Of a stretch of 64,000 nt of DNA, positions 25,494 through 34,149 are shown piece by piece. This DNA comes from DASWJZ01 sp963805325 (lineage in GTDB: Bacteria > Pseudomonadota > Alphaproteobacteria > Rhizobiales > Afifellaceae), in the NCBI GenBank assembly GCA_963805325.1, contig CAWDTS010000002.1, forward strand, positions 372,001-436,000, given 5' to 3'. Under the pieces are notes generated by a model that did not search any database, was not told where the DNA came from, and saw only the letters and a program-made list of their open reading frames with translations. Position 1 is the stretch's first letter. Each line of letters begins with the position of its first letter. The position numbers were made by a program, and so were the translations under genes.

Positions 25494-25754
25494 GGTTAGG
25501 GGCGGCTCATTCTTGTTCGAAGCAATGCAGGGCGCATGCGGCGCCTCAGCGCGCGCGTGCCTCAACGCCACATGAGTTCTTGCAGCGCACAATCGCATCG
25601 CACTGCGAAAAGTCAGCGTCTTGCATCAATTTCGCGTGCGCGGCACAACAGACCTTTCACACTCTTTCGTGGTTGCGGGGGATCGCCGCACACCGGTCAT
25701 ATTCGTGCCATCCCCCCCTGCGATATGGAACTCAAGAAAATATTGGAGGCCGTC

Positions 25755-25992
25755 ATGGATCTGCGGTTCCAAGCGTTCATCGAGGCGGCGGTGGCGCAAG
25801 CGAAGGCTGCACAGAGTTCTACTTTGGGCGGACGAGATTGCCGAGCGCATCGTGTCCTCGACGCCTCTGCCGGTTCACCCGGCAGACATCTCCGCCCAGA
25901 TCGCACGCGAAGCGGCACGGCTTGGCGTCGCCGTCACCGTCGCGCAGAGCTCGAAGGCAACGCTCGATTGCTGCGGGCGCGTCGCGGCGTAA
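25755..25992 (+). pseudogene. Small ORF of about 78 codons with one frame break
   Basis: In the 640-base gap between rpsI and the agmatinase-like gene. GGAGG stands 8 bases before ATG 25755, and the frame reads MDLRFQAFIEAAVAQAKAA before losing coding character. One base on (+1), the next frame continues with VLLWADEIAERIV and SAQIAREAARLGVAVTV to a stop at 25992. Joined, it would be a short alpha-helical protein of no known family. A hairpin follows at 26013-26039. The rest of the gap (25500-25750) shows nothing I can support. Confidence 0.4.
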
Positions 25993-26012
25993 CGAATTTC
26001 AGGTGTCAAACG

Positions 26013-26039
26013 ACGCGGTCGCGTTCAACGCGGCCGCGT
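26013..26039. terminator. Hairpin after the small ORF
   Basis: ACGCGGTCGCG, loop TTCAA, CGCGGCCGCGT (10 of 11 paired), 21 bases past the stop at 25992. No T-run follows, so its strength as a terminator is doubtful. Confidence 0.4.
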
Positions 26040-26083
26040 ACCCCCTTCCCTCCGGTCGGCGTTCCGAATAACCAGAACCGGTC

Positions 26084-27056
26084 ATGGCCGGAGTCTATGG
26101 AAAGCCGCCGATCGATCACGCCTTCCGTTCAGCGACGCTGAAAGGCGGCGCTGAAGACCCGACCTATGCCGGCGCGCTTTCCTTCATGCGCCGCCGCTAC
26201 AGCCGCGACCTGACCGGCGTCGACCTCGCCATTCTCGGCGTGCCGCTCGACGTGGCGGTCACCAACCGCCCGGGCGCCCGCTTCGGTCCGCAGGCGATCC
26301 GCCGCGCTTCGGCGATCCTCGACGGCGACCCGCAATACCCCTTCGGCTTCGACATTTTCGAAGACATCGCCGCCGTCGATCATGGGGACGTCGCGCTCGA
26401 CCTCCATAATCCGCTCACCATCGCCGAGACGATCGAGGCGGAAGCGCGCTCAATCGTTGACGCCGACGTGCATCTCTTCTCGCTCGGCGGCGACCATTTC
26501 ATCACCTGGCCGCTGTTGAAGGCACATGCGGCGAAGCATGGGCCGATGGCGCTCGTCCAGTTCGATGCGCATCAGGACACGTGGCTGGACGACGGATTGA
26601 AGCTCTCGCACGGAACCTTCGTCGGGCGGGCGGTACGCGACGGAATCATCAACGCAGAGCGCTCCATCCAGATCGGCATTCGCACACAGGCGCCGGAGGA
26701 TTGCGGCATCGCGGTGCTCTCCGCCCATGACGTGCATCGACTGAGCGCCCGACGGCGTGGCCATGCGCATCCGCGACCAGGTCGGCGACGTCCCCGCGTA
26801 TCTCACCTTCGATATCGATTGCCTCGATCCGGCCTTCGCGCCGGGAACGGGGACGCCGGTCTCAGGCGGTCTCTCTTCGGCGCAGGCGTTGATGGCGCTC
26901 TCCGGCCTCGGGGATGTGAATTTCGTCGGCGGCGACGTGGTGGAGGTGTCGCCGCCCTACGACCACGCCGACATCACGGCCATCGCCGCGTCAACGGTGG
27001 CGATGCACTATATCGGCCTCCTCGCCACCCGGCGGCGGCGCGACCGAGGCGCTTAG
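26084..27056 (+). pseudogene. Agmatinase/ureohydrolase family protein, frame broken by one base
   Basis: Binuclear manganese ureohydrolase of the agmatinase/arginase fold, about 323 residues if joined. The first frame (26084 to ~26746) carries GARFGPQAIRRAS, SLGGDHFITWPLL (metal His) and VQFDAHQDTW (metal Asp/His). The protein carries on one base later from ~26748 with PDGVAMRIRDQV, then FDIDCLDPAFAPGTGTPVSGG (metal Asp pair) and GDVVEVSPPYDHAD. The surplus base lies in GAGCGCCCGAC near 26747. All catalytic residues are present on both sides, so a sequence error is as likely as true inactivation. speB is the usual symbol for agmatinases; substrate is not proven. The stop overlaps the stop of the convergent metal-binding protein gene. 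Confidence 0.82.
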
Positions 27057-27949
27057 CTCGTCTTCATCGCGCCGGCGAGCTGGTCGACGTTGGTGCGGAA
27101 CATCTCGACATATGTGGCCGCTGGTCCGCTCCTGTCGGAAAGCGCCTCGACATAAAGCTCGCCGCCGGGCTTCGCACCCGTCGCCCGGGCGACCTGTTCG
27201 ACGAGCCGCGGGTCGTTCGAGCTTTCGATGAAGTAGACCTTCACGTGTTCCGCCTTGATCTGATCGATGAGCTTGGAGATCTCCCGCGCCGATGCCTCGC
27301 TCTCGGTCGAGACGCCGATCGGCGAAAGGAACGTCACGCCGTAGGCGTCGCCGAAATACCCGAAGGCGTCGTGGCTGGTCAAAATCTTGCGGTTGGCGGG
27401 CGGTACGCGATCGAAGGCCGCGTGCGCATAGGCGTCGAGGTCCTGCAGCGTTTTCGTATAGCGCGCAGCGTTCACCGCGAAATCCGCCGCGTCGTCCGGA
27501 TCGGCGGCTGCCAGCGCCGCCTCGATGTTCTTCACCCAGATCTCGACATTTGCCGCGCTGTTCCAGACATGCGGATCGATGACGGACTTGCCGTCCTCTT
27601 CCATCTTGCGCGTCGGAATTCCGGTGGACGCGACGACGGGCGCGCCCGCATAGCCGGAGGCAGTGATGAGGCGATCCATCCAGCCTTCGAGCCCATTGCC
27701 GCTGACGAAGACCAGGTCGGCAGCCTTGAGATTCTTCGCGTCGTTCGGCGACGGCTCGAAATCGTGCGGGTCGCCGTTCGGCCCGACGAGGCTCACGACC
27801 TTGACGTGATCGCCGCCGACCTCTCCGACCACGTCGGCGAGCACCGTGAAGCTCGCCACGACGTCGAGGCTCCTGGCGGAGGCCGACGCGCTCGCGCCGA
27901 TCACAAGGGCGGTCGCGACAAGGCCGCCAACAAACGCATCCCGAACCAT
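27053..27949 (-). CDS. Zinc-type ABC transporter substrate-binding protein (ZnuA/AztC-like)
   Basis: Periplasmic cluster A-I metal-binding protein of about 298 residues. A signal peptide of ~26 residues ends in ASASA. Probable metal ligands are His in NGDPHDFEP (~67), His in VIDPHVWN (~130), His in TSHDAFGYFG (~195) and an acidic residue in FIESSNDP (~260). There is no His-rich loop of the ZnuA type, so it is nearer to AztC/TroA in form. I chose ATG 27949 because AAGGAG lies 7 bases upstream; ATG 27967 is an alternative. Zur and a Zur-type operator at the head of the operon point to zinc. Confidence 0.88.
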   Translation of the reverse strand: MVRDAFVGGLVATALVIGASASASARSLDVVASFTVLADVVGEVGGDHVKVVSLVGPNGDPHDFEPSPNDAKNLKAADLVFVSGNGLEGWMDRLITASGYAGAPVVASTGIPTRKMEEDGKSVIDPHVWNSAANVEIWVKNIEAALAAADPDDAADFAVNAARYTKTLQDLDAYAHAAFDRVPPANRKILTSHDAFGYFGDAYGVTFLSPIGVSTESEASAREISKLIDQIKAEHVKVYFIESSNDPRLVEQVARATGAKPGGELYVEALSDRSGPAATYVEMFRTNVDQLAGAMKTS

Positions 27950-27976
27950 TAGCCTCTCCTTCATCATTATGTCGGC

Positions 27977-28849
27977 TCAGCCCGTGAAGCCGTATCGCGG
28001 CAGCACGCGGCGGAAGGCTCCCGAGGGGGCGAAGAGCAGCGAAAATGCGTAGATCGCGCTCGCGGTCAGGATGATCGACGGGCCCGAAGCGAAGCCGAGA
28101 TGGTATGAGGCCGTGAGACCGACATAGCCGGAGAGGATCGCCGTCACGGCCGCGATTCCGATCATCGCCGGCAAGCTCTTCGCCCAGAGCCGCGCGACCG
28201 AAGCCGGCAGCATCATCAGCCCGACGGCCATCAGCGTGCCGAGTGCCTGGAACGCCGCGACGAGATTGATCACGAGCAGGAAGAGAAAGAGAAAGTGGTA
28301 GAGCGGACCACGCCCGCCGACCGCCCGCAGGAAGCCGGGGTCGAAGCATTCTGTGACGAGCGGGCGATAGATGACTGCAAAGACCGCGAGGGTCAGCGAA
28401 GCGATGCCGCCGACGAGGAAGAGCGAGGGGGCGTCGATCGCCAGAATCGTGCCGAACAGGACGTGCAGAAGATCGATGTTGGAGCCGCGGAGCGACACAA
28501 TCAGCACGCCCGCGGCAAGCGAGGTCAGGTAGAAGGTCGCAAAGCTTGCGTCCTCACGCAGGATCGTGGTGCGGCTGACCAGCCCCGAAAGGGCCGCCAC
28601 CGTCAGACCCGCGACGAGACCGCCAAGCCCCATCGCCGGCAGCGACAGGCCGCCCGCCGCAAGAAAGCCGAGCGCCGCACCCGGCAGCACGGCATGGCCC
28701 ATCGCGTCGCCGACAAGGCTCATGCGACGGAGAAGCAGGAGGACACCGAGCGGGCCGGCCCCGATGCCGAGCGCCACGCAGGCGACAAGTGCACGCCGCA
28801 TGAAGCCGTATTCGACGAACGGCTGGATGAAGACGTCGTAGAGGATCAC
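27977..28849 (-). CDS. Zinc-type ABC transporter permease
   Basis: Integral membrane subunit of 290 residues with about eight hydrophobic helices, ABC-3 family. The pattern RRMSLVGDAMGHAVLPGAALGF (residues ~43-64) is the family's hallmark. The start is GTG at 28849, with GGAGGG five bases upstream and a four-base overlap (GTGA) with the ATPase stop; a much longer open frame reaching 29665 overlaps the ATPase gene and is not real. Works with the ATPase and the binding protein around it. Confidence 0.9.
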   Translation of the reverse strand: MILYDVFIQPFVEYGFMRRALVACVALGIGAGPLGVLLLLRRMSLVGDAMGHAVLPGAALGFLAAGGLSLPAMGLGGLVAGLTVAALSGLVSRTTILREDASFATFYLTSLAAGVLIVSLRGSNIDLLHVLFGTILAIDAPSLFLVGGIASLTLAVFAVIYRPLVTECFDPGFLRAVGGRGPLYHFLFLFLLVINLVAAFQALGTLMAVGLMMLPASVARLWAKSLPAMIGIAAVTAILSGYVGLTASYHLGFASGPSIILTASAIYAFSLLFAPSGAFRRVLPRYGFTG

Positions 28850-29601
28850 GCGACCCTCCGCTCGGGCGTGCTCTCCAAGGGCGCGTCCTCTTCCCACCTT
28901 TCCGCCATGGCGCGGGCACGCATGAGATTGGGCGCCGTCATGGTCGCGGCGGTCGATCCCCAGCCGATCATCTCGCGCGCCACGAGCAGCGTGTCGGGGA
29001 AGTGCTGCCGCACGTGATCGAAATTGTGCAGCACGGCGATCACTGTCCGCTTGTCGTCGTGCCAGCGCTCGACGATTTCCAGGAGATCGCTGGTCGTGCG
29101 CGCGTCGATGGCGGTGAACGGCTCGTCGAGCAGGATCACCTTTGCGTCCTGGAGCAGGAGGCGGGCGAACAGCACGCGTTGAAACTGGCCGGCCGAGAGC
29201 GAGCCGATCTGCCGGCGCTCGAAGCCTTCGAGCCCGACGGCCGCAAGGGCTTCGCTCGCGCGCCGCTTCGTCGAAGCGCCGAAGCCGCGAAAGGCTCCGG
29301 TCTCCCGCCACGCGCCGAGCATGACCGTATCGGCCACCGAGAGCGGAAACGTGCGGTCGATCTCGACGGCCTGCGGCAGGTAGCCGAAATCGCGGATCGA
29401 TAGCCCGCCCCGATCGATTGTCCCGGCGGCAAGCGGCAGTTCGCCCATCAAGGCTTTCAGAAGCGTCGTCTTGCCTGCCCCGTTCGGTCCGGCGATCGCC
29501 GTCAGGCTGCCGGGGGCGAACGTGCCGGAGACGTGCCTGACCGCCGGGTGGCGGCCGTAAGCGACGGCGACGTCGCTCAGGCGGATCAGCGCGTCGCTCA
29601 T
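28846..29601 (-). CDS. Zinc-type ABC transporter ATP-binding protein
   Basis: Cytosolic ATPase of about 251 residues. Walker A GPNGAGKTT (~36), Q-loop GYLPQ, signature SLSAGQFQRVLFARLL (~135), Walker B VILLDEPF and switch His in VLHNFDH. The start at 29601 overlaps the stop of the 40-codon ORF upstream (ATGA). Its stop overlaps the permease start. The gene order zur - small ORF - ATPase - permease - binding protein makes one operon. Confidence 0.93.
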   Translation of the reverse strand: MSDALIRLSDVAVAYGRHPAVRHVSGTFAPGSLTAIAGPNGAGKTTLLKALMGELPLAAGTIDRGGLSIRDFGYLPQAVEIDRTFPLSVADTVMLGAWRETGAFRGFGASTKRRASEALAAVGLEGFERRQIGSLSAGQFQRVLFARLLLQDAKVILLDEPFTAIDARTTSDLLEIVERWHDDKRTVIAVLHNFDHVRQHFPDTLLVAREMIGWGSTAATMTAPNLMRARAMAERWEEDAPLESTPERRVA

Positions 29602-29720
29602 GGCAGCGACACCGCCCATGCGATGGCCAGCCAAAGGCAACCGACAGCAATGGCGACCACCGCAAGCCGCCTGGCCGCCGAGGCGGCCATCAGGGACGAT
29701 GGGAATACGTGCGGGGACAT
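29598..29720 (-). CDS. Small 40-residue membrane protein in the zur operon
   Basis: Begins MSPHVFPSSLMAASAARR and continues with one hydrophobic helix (LAVVAIAVGCLWLAIAWAV). Its stop codon overlaps the ATG of the ATPase gene (ATGA), and it begins 34 bases after the zur stop, so it fits exactly into the operon and looks translationally coupled. GAGGA stands about 15 bases before the ATG, further than usual; an internal ATG at 29690 gives a 30-residue form. No family recognised. A role in the importer (small accessory subunit) is only an inference. Confidence 0.55.
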   Translation of the reverse strand: MSPHVFPSSLMAASAARRLAVVAIAVGCLWLAIAWAVSLP

Positions 29721-29753
29721 CGGAGCGCCGAACCGATCCTCGTTGGCGGGCGG

Positions 29754-30168
29754 CTAGGCCGCGCGGCAGGCCGCGCAGTGGCCGTAGACCTCAAGCGCGA
29801 CAAACTCGACGGCGAAGCCCTCCCCCGCCGCCGCCTCAGCGATCGCGGCGACCCGCGGGTCGCGGAACTCGCGCACCAAGCCGCAGTCGCTGCAGATCAC
29901 GAAGCCCGGGCGATGCGCGGTGTGCCTGATGCTCGTGCCCGCTGCAGCTCTCGTCGTGCTCGGAGCAGGCGACAAAGGCGTTCAGCGCTTCGATCCTGTG
30001 CACGAGCCCGCGGCTCTCAAGCTTCTCCAAAGCGCGATAGACCTGAACCGGCGCCTTCAGCGCGTCGGAACGGGCGCGGTCGAGAATGTCGTAGGCGGAA
30101 AGCGGCTTCTCGGAGCGGCCGAGCGCCGAGAGCACCTTCTTGTCGTTCTTGTTGAGATCCGGCGCCAT
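29754..30168 (-). pseudogene. zur: Fur-family zinc regulator Zur, frame broken by one base
   Basis: The first part (from ATG 30168) has the Fur-type winged helix: KPLSAYDILDRARSD, APVQVYRALEKLESRGLVHRIE and NAFVAC. One surplus base near 29930 shifts the frame; the protein goes on as IRHTAHRPGFVICSDCGLV, then GHCAACRAA with the structural CxxC pairs (CSDC and CAAC) to the stop at 29754. About 137 residues when joined, the normal size. It would repress the downstream zinc importer under zinc sufficiency. The break leaves both halves intact in sense, so error in the sequence is a fair explanation. Confidence 0.82.
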
Positions 30169-30188
30169 GGCGGAGTCCAGCGTCTGTT

Positions 30189-30217
30189 ATGTTGTAACGT
30201 CCGTTACTTTATAACAT
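30189..30217. promoter_or_regulatory. Zur-type inverted repeat upstream of zur
   Basis: ATGTTGTAA, an 11-base spacer, TTATAACAT (8 of 9 positions symmetric), starting 21 bases before the zur ATG. The TTATAACAT half resembles the ATGTTATAA-type arms of alphaproteobacterial Zur boxes. It lies in the short gap between zur and the divergent SnoaL-like gene, so it may control both. Confidence 0.6.
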
Positions 30218-30229
30218 GACGCGTGTCAA
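30216..30229. promoter_or_regulatory. Possible FNR/FixK-like box (imperfect)
   Basis: ATGAC-GCGT-GTCAA differs from TTGAC-N4-GTCAA only at the first base. It lies 69 bases before the ATG of the SnoaL-like gene at 30298 and touches the Zur repeat. Weaker than the three perfect or near-perfect boxes elsewhere in the window. Confidence 0.3.
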
Positions 30230-30297
30230 CGTGGGGACGGGAACCTAAGCGCTCGGGCGCCCTTGAGACTTATGAGAGATTCTCTGAAGGGCAATTC

Positions 30298-30660
30298 ATG
30301 GCACAGCAGGACGATTTCATGGCCCTCGAAGCTGGGTTCTGGTCAGGAAGCGCTGACTTTTATCGTCAGAACCTCGCCGAGCGGTGCCTCGTGGCCTTCA
30401 CCGACATGGCCGGAGTCGTTAGCCGGGAAGACTTGGCGGCGACGATCACGAGCGGCAGCCGCTGGCGCGACGTCGACCTCGATCCAAAAGGAATGCTGGA
30501 ACTCGCCGGCGACGTCGTCGTCATCACCTACAAGGCTCGCGCCACGCGCGAAAGCGGCGAGACATACGCCGCCCTCGTCAGCTCATGCTACGTGAAATCA
30601 GACGGCGCGTGGAAGCTGGCCTTCCATCAGCAGACGCTCATCGAGCCTGGCTCCGGCTGA
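30298..30660 (+). CDS. SnoaL/DUF4440-like (NTF2-fold) protein
   Basis: Small NTF2-fold protein, 120 residues, with the pattern GFWSGSADFYRQNLAERCLV, the central GDVVVITYKARATRESGETY and the closing WKLAFHQQTLI typical of SnoaL/DUF4440 proteins. The start at 30298 follows GAAGGG by about 6 bases. Function unknown. It is divergent from zur and converges with aapP, six bases away. Confidence 0.82.
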   Translation: MAQQDDFMALEAGFWSGSADFYRQNLAERCLVAFTDMAGVVSREDLAATITSGSRWRDVDLDPKGMLELAGDVVVITYKARATRESGETYAALVSSCYVKSDGAWKLAFHQQTLIEPGSG

Positions 30661-30666
30661 CACCGA

Positions 30667-31455
30667 TCAGTGCAGGATCTGGCTGAGGAATAGCTTGGTG
30701 CGCTCGTGCTGCGGGTCGAGGAAGAACTTCTCCGGCTCGTTCTGCTCAATGATCTGCCCGGCATCCATGAAGATGACGCGGTTCGCGACCTGCCGGGCGA
30801 AGCCCATCTCGTGGGTGACGCAAAGCATGGTCATGCCCTCCTCCGCGAGGGTCACCATCACGTCCAGCACTTCCTTGATCATCTCCGGGTCAAGGGCCGA
30901 GGTCGGCTCGTCGAAAAGCATGATGCGCGGGCTCATGCAGAGCGCGCGGGCGATCGCCACGCGCTGCTGCTGTCCGCCGGAGAGCTGGCCGGGATATTTC
31001 AGCGCCTGCTCGGGAATCTTCACGCGCGTCAGGTAGTGCATGGCGATCTCATCCGCCTGCTTCTTCGGCATCTTCCTGACCCAGATCGGCGCCAGCGTGC
31101 AGTTCTCCATGATGGTCAGATGCGGGAAGAGGTTGAAGTGCTGGAACACCATGCCGACCTCACGACGAATCTCGTCGATCTTCTTCAGGTCGTTGGTGAG
31201 TTCGATCCCGTCGACGACAATCTTGCCCTTCTGGTGCTCCTCGAGCCGGTTGATGCAGCGGATCATGGTCGACTTGCCGGAGCCCGAAGGCCCGCAAATG
31301 ACGATGCGCTCGCCGCGGGCAACGTGCAGGTTAATGTTCCTGAGCACGTGGAACTCGCCGTACCACTTGTTGACGTCGACCAGCTCGACGGCAGGGGCGC
31401 CTGAATCGGGGCGTGCATCCGCGTTCGATTGATAGGAGACGGCATTCTCTGACAT
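30667..31455 (-). CDS. aapP: General L-amino-acid ABC transporter ATP-binding protein
   Basis: ATPase of the Aap (polar amino acid) importer, 262 residues. Walker A GPSGSGKST (~55), Q-loop VFQHFNLFPHLT, signature LSGGQQQRVAIARAL (~160), Walker B MLFDEPTSALDP and switch His in VTHEMGF. The N-terminal 25 residues are a variable lead typical of AapP. Last gene of aapJQMP. NtrC often controls this operon in rhizobia; no clear sigma-54 site was found here. Confidence 0.95.
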   Translation of the reverse strand: MSENAVSYQSNADARPDSGAPAVELVDVNKWYGEFHVLRNINLHVARGERIVICGPSGSGKSTMIRCINRLEEHQKGKIVVDGIELTNDLKKIDEIRREVGMVFQHFNLFPHLTIMENCTLAPIWVRKMPKKQADEIAMHYLTRVKIPEQALKYPGQLSGGQQQRVAIARALCMSPRIMLFDEPTSALDPEMIKEVLDVMVTLAEEGMTMLCVTHEMGFARQVANRVIFMDAGQIIEQNEPEKFFLDPQHERTKLFLSQILH

Positions 31456-31468
31456 TGGTCGTGTTCTC

Positions 31469-32855
31469 CTAGCGTCGATAGCCGGTGTCGAGCCGGTGTT
31501 CGGTGTAGATCGAGTAGCGGGACATTCCGAAGCAAAAGACCCAGTAGACGAGCGCCGCGAAGAAGTAGGCGGTGGTGGCCTGCACCGGGCTCAGCCAAGT
31601 CGGATCGGTGAAGCTCGACTGAATCTGGCCGAGGAAATCGAAGAGCCCGATGATCAGCACGAGGGTCGTGTCCTTGAAGAGCGCAATGAAGCTGCCGACA
31701 ATTCCGGGGATGACCAGTTTCAGCGCCTGCGGAAGGACGACGAGCTGCATCTTCTGCCAGTAGGTGAGGCCAACGGCGTCGGCCCCCTCGGTACTGACCC
31801 TTTCCGATCGCCTGCAAGCCGCCGCGCACGATCTCGGCCATGTAGGCGGCAGAGAAGAGCGCGACCCCGATCAGAGCGCGCAGAAGCTTGTCGAAGGTGA
31901 CGCCCTCGGGGAGGAAGAGCGGCAACATCACCGAGGACATGAACAGCACGGTGATCAGCGGCACGCCGCGCCAGAACTCGATGAAGCCGACGCAGACCGC
32001 GCGCACGATCGGCATGGTCGAGCGTCGCCCGAGCGCCAGCACGATGCCGATCGGCAGCGAGGCGGAGATGCCGGTGACGGCGATTACGAGCGTCGTGAGC
32101 AGGCCGCCCCACTGGTCCGTCCGCACCGGCTCCAGTCCGAGATTGACGCCGAGAACAAGGAGAACGACCGCAATGACAGCCATGACGATCAGTAGCGAGC
32201 GAAGCGGCCCCGCAGGCGCGTTCCCCGTGGCCCGTGTCCAAGCGTAGAGTATTCCGCAAAGAACGGCGGTGAGGATCACATAGTCGATCCAGAAGCCGAT
32301 CTCGCTGCCGGACGGCGCAAGCATCCAACCGATGCCGAGGAACGATCCGTAGTCGAAATTGCCGCCGGTTAGAAGAAGCAGGGCCGCGACCGGAAAGAAC
32401 GCCGCCATGTAGAGGATGTTCTCGCGCTTGAACGGCGCGGTCGGGATGAGCATCGGTACGAGGCCGATTACGAAGAGCACGAACACCACGTCAACCCGCC
32501 AGCGCGACTCGACCGGGAAGCGCCCGTAGATGAACTGCGCGCCATAGGCCTCAATGTAGGGCCAGCACGCGCCGAACCAGCCGTTCGGCTGAATGCCGCC
32601 CTGCTCCTGTGTCGTACAGGCGGCACGATCGGTTCCCGTCCACACCGCCTTGATCAGAGCGAAATCGACGATGGGGGCGGCGACGCTCCAGATGATCCAG
32701 AGCGCGATCAGCGTCAGGATCGTGTTCAGCCAGTTGGAGAAGAGGTTCTTCCGAACCCAGCCGATTGCTCCGCTGTCGCGCACGGGCGGCGGTGACGCCT
32801 CCTGCATCTGGAGACGAACAAAGGAGAGATCGGCTTCGGCTTCGAGTGCGGGCAT
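31469..32855 (-). pseudogene. aapM: General L-amino-acid ABC transporter permease AapM, frame broken by one base
   Basis: Large inner-membrane permease, about 461 residues if joined, with eight or so helices. The first frame from 32855 runs through SLPIGIVLALGRRS, FIEFWRGVPLITVLFM and VRGGLQAIGKGQY. A surplus base near 31790 then shifts the frame; the next continues with EGADAVGLTYWQKMQLVVLP and ends YWVFCFGMSRYSIYTEHRLD. The EAA loop (EGADAVGLTYWQ) that docks on AapP is split exactly there. Without AapM the importer would not work, so an error in the sequence seems likely given the intact neighbours. Confidence 0.88.
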
Positions 32856-32858
32856 AGT

Positions 32859-34067
32859 CTAGCGCTCCACCAGCGCCATACTGCGGTTGTACCAGTTCAT
32901 GAAGAGCGAGGTGATCAGCGAGATCGCGAGATACGTCCCCATGGTGATGAGAATGAACTCCACCGCCCTCCCCGTCTGGTTCAGCGCCGTTCCGGCAAAC
33001 ACGGAGACGAGGTCCGGATAGGCGATGGCGACAGCGAGCGAGGAGTTCTTGGTCAGGTTCAGATACTGGCTCGTCAGCGGCGGGATGATCACCCGCATGG
33101 CCTGCGGGATGACCACGAGGCGTAGCGTCAGGCCAGGGCGAAACCCCAGCGAATAGGCGGCTTCCGTCTGGCCCTTTGCGACTGACAGGATGCCGGCGCG
33201 CACCAGCTCACCGATATAGGTGGCGGTGTAGAAGCTCAGCGCCAGCAGCAGCCCGATGAACTCGGGATAAATGCGCGCTCCGCCGCGCGGACCGAAATTG
33301 CCTTCGGTCGGATATTCGAGCGTCAGCGGCGTGCCCCAGATGACCGAGATGATCAGCCCGACCACAATCGGTAGCACCACGATCAGCCCAATGCCGACCC
33401 AAAATGTCGGGAACTGCTGTCCGGTCGCAAGCTGGCGAACATGCGCCCAGCGCGCCACGGCGATGGTCGCGATAATGGCGAGCGCGGCGACCACCAGCAC
33501 CATCCAGAAATCGTCTCCGAAGATCGGGTTCGGCGCGTACCAGCCGGCTATGTTGATAAGTCCCAGCGGCCCGAGGCTGAGCGCGTCGCGCTTTTGCGGC
33601 AGCAACCGCAGAACGGCGAAGTACCAGATGAAAATCTGCAGGAGCAGTGGGATGTTGCGCAGCGCCTCGACGTAAGCGGTGGCCGTTTTCGCCACGATCC
33701 AGTTCGTCGACAGCCGCGCGATCCCGACGGTGAAACCGATGACGGTCGCCAGCACAACGCCGAGCCCCGCCACGAGCAACGTGTTCAGGAGGCCGACGAA
33801 ATAGACACGGGCGTAGGTGGAGGTTTCCGAATAGGGGATGAGCGACTGATTGATCTGGAAGCCGGCGGTGTCCTCCAAGATGCCGAAGCCGAAGCCTATC
33901 CCCTGCGCGCGGAGATTGGCGGCGGTGTTGTTGATGATCCACCAGGCGAAAGCGACGATCCCGACGATCAGCAGGATCTGGAAGATGACACCGCGGACTC
34001 GCTGGTCGTTGAGCACGGAGAACCCGCTTGCGATGGGTCTCAGTGGCATGGCCTCTTGAAGCGCCAC
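32859..34067 (-). CDS. aapQ: General L-amino-acid ABC transporter permease AapQ
   Basis: First permease of the Aap importer, 402 residues. It has an N-terminal helix (IFQILLIVGIVAFAWWII), a long periplasmic insert, and the transport domain with EALRNIPLLLQIFIWYF and the EAA loop region GQTEAAYSLGFRPGLTLRLV (residues ~310-329). The GTG at 34067 follows AAGGAGG by five bases, so it is preferred over the ATG at 34049. aapM begins four bases after its stop. Confidence 0.95.
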   Translation of the reverse strand: MALQEAMPLRPIASGFSVLNDQRVRGVIFQILLIVGIVAFAWWIINNTAANLRAQGIGFGFGILEDTAGFQINQSLIPYSETSTYARVYFVGLLNTLLVAGLGVVLATVIGFTVGIARLSTNWIVAKTATAYVEALRNIPLLLQIFIWYFAVLRLLPQKRDALSLGPLGLINIAGWYAPNPIFGDDFWMVLVVAALAIIATIAVARWAHVRQLATGQQFPTFWVGIGLIVVLPIVVGLIISVIWGTPLTLEYPTEGNFGPRGGARIYPEFIGLLLALSFYTATYIGELVRAGILSVAKGQTEAAYSLGFRPGLTLRLVVIPQAMRVIIPPLTSQYLNLTKNSSLAVAIAYPDLVSVFAGTALNQTGRAVEFILITMGTYLAISLITSLFMNWYNRSMALVER

Positions 34068-34116
34068 CCTAGCCTCCTTGTCGCTTGCTCAACATCGTGC
34101 GTCCTCGACGTAGGAA

Positions 34117-34142
34117 GGGCCCGGCCGCTGCCGGCCGGGCCC
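34117..34142. terminator. Strong hairpin between aapJ and aapQ
   Basis: Perfect 11-base GC arms (GGGCCCGGCCG) around a 4-base loop, just after the aapJ stop at 34150 on the minus strand. No T-run follows in that direction. Such hairpins typically protect the binding-protein mRNA and reduce downstream expression, giving excess binding protein over permease. Confidence 0.65.
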
Positions 34143-34149
34143 CCGTTTT

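Noticed and set aside
27977..29665. Extended N-terminus of the zinc permease (562 codons)
   Set aside because: The first 270 codons are the shifted frame of the ATPase gene; GTG 28849 with GGAGGG and a four-base overlap is the real start.
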